NCBI RefSeq assembly: GCF_019890615.1
Contig: NZ_JAINVZ010000018.1
Coordinates: 97,194-161,193, forward strand
DNA from: Streptantibioticus parmotrematis
Lineage (GTDB): Bacteria; Actinomycetota; Actinomycetes; Streptomycetales; Streptomycetaceae
Reading direction: 5' to 3'
Length of the DNA stretch: 64,000 bases
Shown here one piece after another: positions 63,131 to 64,000 of this stretch; the stretch's first letter is position 1; each line of letters opens with the position of its first letter. The position numbers and the translations under genes were made by a program. The notes below the pieces were generated by a model, which was given only the letters and a program-made list of their open reading frames with translations, was not told the origin of the DNA and searched no databases.

Positions 63131-63745
63131 ATGCCACGCGGCCGATACTCGTTCCACGACACCCACGACCACACCCCCTTGGGCGAAGAGCACTTCCACT
63201 GCGCCCCCGGCCCCTCCGGCTGGCGCTACACCGCCCGCACGACGTCGCCGGGCGGCACGGACAACGGCTCGGTCGACCTCACCATCGACGAGCTGGGCCG
63301 CCCTATTCGCGTCGAACTCCACGCGGGGGGCTGGCAGGTGCGCGGCGCGGCGCTCGACGGCGTGACCTGGGTCCGCACCGACCCGGCCGGCGAGCACGCG
63401 ACCGAGGGCAACGCGGCCGCCCACGCCTTCACCGGCATGTCCCCGGCCTTCCTCGTCGCGACCGCCCGACTGCTGCGCCTCACGCCAGGCGCTCCGGCCA
63501 CCCGTGTCCGCCTCATCGCCCTCACCTCCCCTGTCCTCGCACCACTCACCGTCGACCAGTCCTGGTCCCTGGTCGACAGGACAGCACACGCCACTGACAA
63601 CGGGCCCCTGGCGGTGGACGAGTACCAGGTCAACGCCCTGGACACGGGCGAGCGGCACAGCGTCCACCTGGCCGGCGACGTGGTCCTCGCGGCCCCCGGC
63701 GTCGAGCTCGAAGACCTCGACTCGCCTCCGTCGACCTTCACCTGA
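63131..63745 (+). CDS. Unknown protein
   Basis: 204 residues, family not recognised. It has a His-rich opening (FHDTHDHTPLGEEHFHCAPG), then beta-strand-rich sequence with repeated charged turns (TIDELGRPIRVELHAGGWQVRGAALDGVTWVRTDPAGEHATEGNAAAHAFTGMSPAFL), and a second half (RVRLIALTSPVLAPLTVDQSW ... DNGPLAVDEYQVNALDTGERHSVHLAGDVVLAAPGVELEDL). No signal peptide or membrane segment. Composition matches its neighbours. The 222 bp between ahcY and this gene contain only an imperfect hairpin. Confidence 0.7.
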   Translation: MPRGRYSFHDTHDHTPLGEEHFHCAPGPSGWRYTARTTSPGGTDNGSVDLTIDELGRPIRVELHAGGWQVRGAALDGVTWVRTDPAGEHATEGNAAAHAFTGMSPAFLVATARLLRLTPGAPATRVRLIALTSPVLAPLTVDQSWSLVDRTAHATDNGPLAVDEYQVNALDTGERHSVHLAGDVVLAAPGVELEDLDSPPSTFT

Positions 63746-63840
63746 GACAGCGTGAGACCGCCCGCCCCGGCAGGCGGGACCGGCGGATGTGCAATCGACC
63801 CCGCTGAGCTGCTAATCTCCACTGCGCCTCAGGAAGCCCG

Positions 63841-63869
63841 TTGACGCGGGACGACTGGGGAGGTAGATT
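63841..63869 (+). promoter_or_regulatory. Strong sigma-70-type promoter near the right edge
   Basis: TTGACG (63841-63846), 17-bp spacer, TAGATT (63864-63869). Transcription would start near 63876 and run out of the window; no ORF begins before the edge. Confidence 0.6.
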
Positions 63870-63875
63870 TGAACG

Positions 63876-64000
63876 GTTGTCCCGAACTGGACAGTCTCGG
63901 GACCGTCGGGTAATCTCTACCCCCTGCTTCATTGGAATGTGTTTCGAACACTTCCCGAGAAGCACCCCCCGAATTACTACCGGATAAAGCATCACGCTGA
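63876..64000 (+). other. Structured leader or small RNA running off the right edge
   Basis: Just after the promoter, ACGG (63872-63875), bulge, TCCCGA (63879-63884) pair with TCGGGA and CCGT (63896-63905), with ACTG/CAGT stacking in the loop. GTGTT-tcg-AACAC (63939-63951) forms a second small hairpin, and runs CCCCC and CCCCCC follow hairpins. No coding frame is evident. It may be a long 5' leader of the next gene or an independent RNA. Confidence 0.45.

Noticed and set aside
63900..64000. 6C RNA at the right edge because of CCCCC and CCCCCC runs
   Set aside because: In 6C RNA the C-runs sit in the loops of two stem-loops; here the flanking bases do not pair around them.

Overview
The window is high-GC actinobacterial DNA and almost certainly a Streptomyces chromosome arm-proximal core segment. 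Codon third positions are nearly all G/C, and starts are often GTG or TTG. Several genes are Streptomyces hallmarks: whiB, a SigB/F-family sigma factor with its anti-sigma partners, DUF397/XRE pairs, LytR-CpsA-Psr (LCP) paralogues and F420 biosynthesis. From memory only, the backbone order (hut - sigma - purKE - ugd - acyl-CoA dehydrogenase - LCP - cofD/fbiB - whiB - manB/manA - sahH) matches the S. coelicolor region that carries whiB and sahH. I could not check this by alignment.

Layout. 1-9400: a LysR tail, a MurR/RpiR regulator, a small membrane protein, a diaminopimelate-decarboxylase-like enzyme and a tightly coupled histidine-utilisation operon (hutU, an M20 amidohydrolase, hutF, hutI). 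9700-11900: a sigma factor with divergent STAS and HATPase anti-sigma genes. 12100-19900: a POT peptide transporter, a two-component system, GtrA, and purK-purE-dipeptidase. 19950-25720: UDP-glucose dehydrogenase, acyl-CoA dehydrogenase, a secreted S53 peptidase and an LCP ligase. 25880-36600 is the least conserved-looking, accessory part: an ACT protein, a WhiJ-like cluster (ATPase, unknown protein, XRE regulator, two DUF397), GNAT, darcynin-like, NmrA-like/LysR, SDR, and a resuscitation-promoting-factor-like gene under a ydaO (c-di-AMP) riboswitch, then an epimerase, a thioesterase and a Pro/Lys-repeat secreted protein. 36770-47800: two more LCP genes around a glycosyltransferase, a TIGR03089 protein, a PGRP amidase, a DNA glycosylase, fbiB-cofD and cysteine dioxygenase. 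48000-64000: whiB, a 1301-residue glycosyltransferase/membrane protein with a DUF5719 partner, then a metallopeptidase-fold protein, DUF3499, the mannose-phosphate block (manB, Trm112, SIS, manA), a cation transporter, ahcY and an unknown protein.

How it fits together. Cell-envelope and sugar-nucleotide functions dominate the middle and right parts (ugd, manB, manA, three LCPs, two glycosyltransferases, GtrA, PGRP, Rpf-like). Developmental control is represented by whiB, the sigma/anti-sigma set and the WhiJ-like cluster. Sulfur and one-carbon metabolism appears in cysteine dioxygenase and ahcY, each with a leader that looks regulatory.

Most notable observations: (1) a leaderless 36-codon ORF ending in Cys-Cys-Arg-Gly-Cys-Cys upstream of cysteine dioxygenase, with a potential ribosome-site-sequestering hairpin between them, which suggests a cysteine-responsive attenuator; (2) a recurrent pattern of short tandem duplications (7-32 bp) covering or abutting stop codons at about nine gene ends; (3) a chimeric DUF397 gene that apparently arose at a 12-bp identity; (4) a ydaO riboswitch whose own bases can mask the ribosome site; (5) an unexplained structured leader at the right edge.
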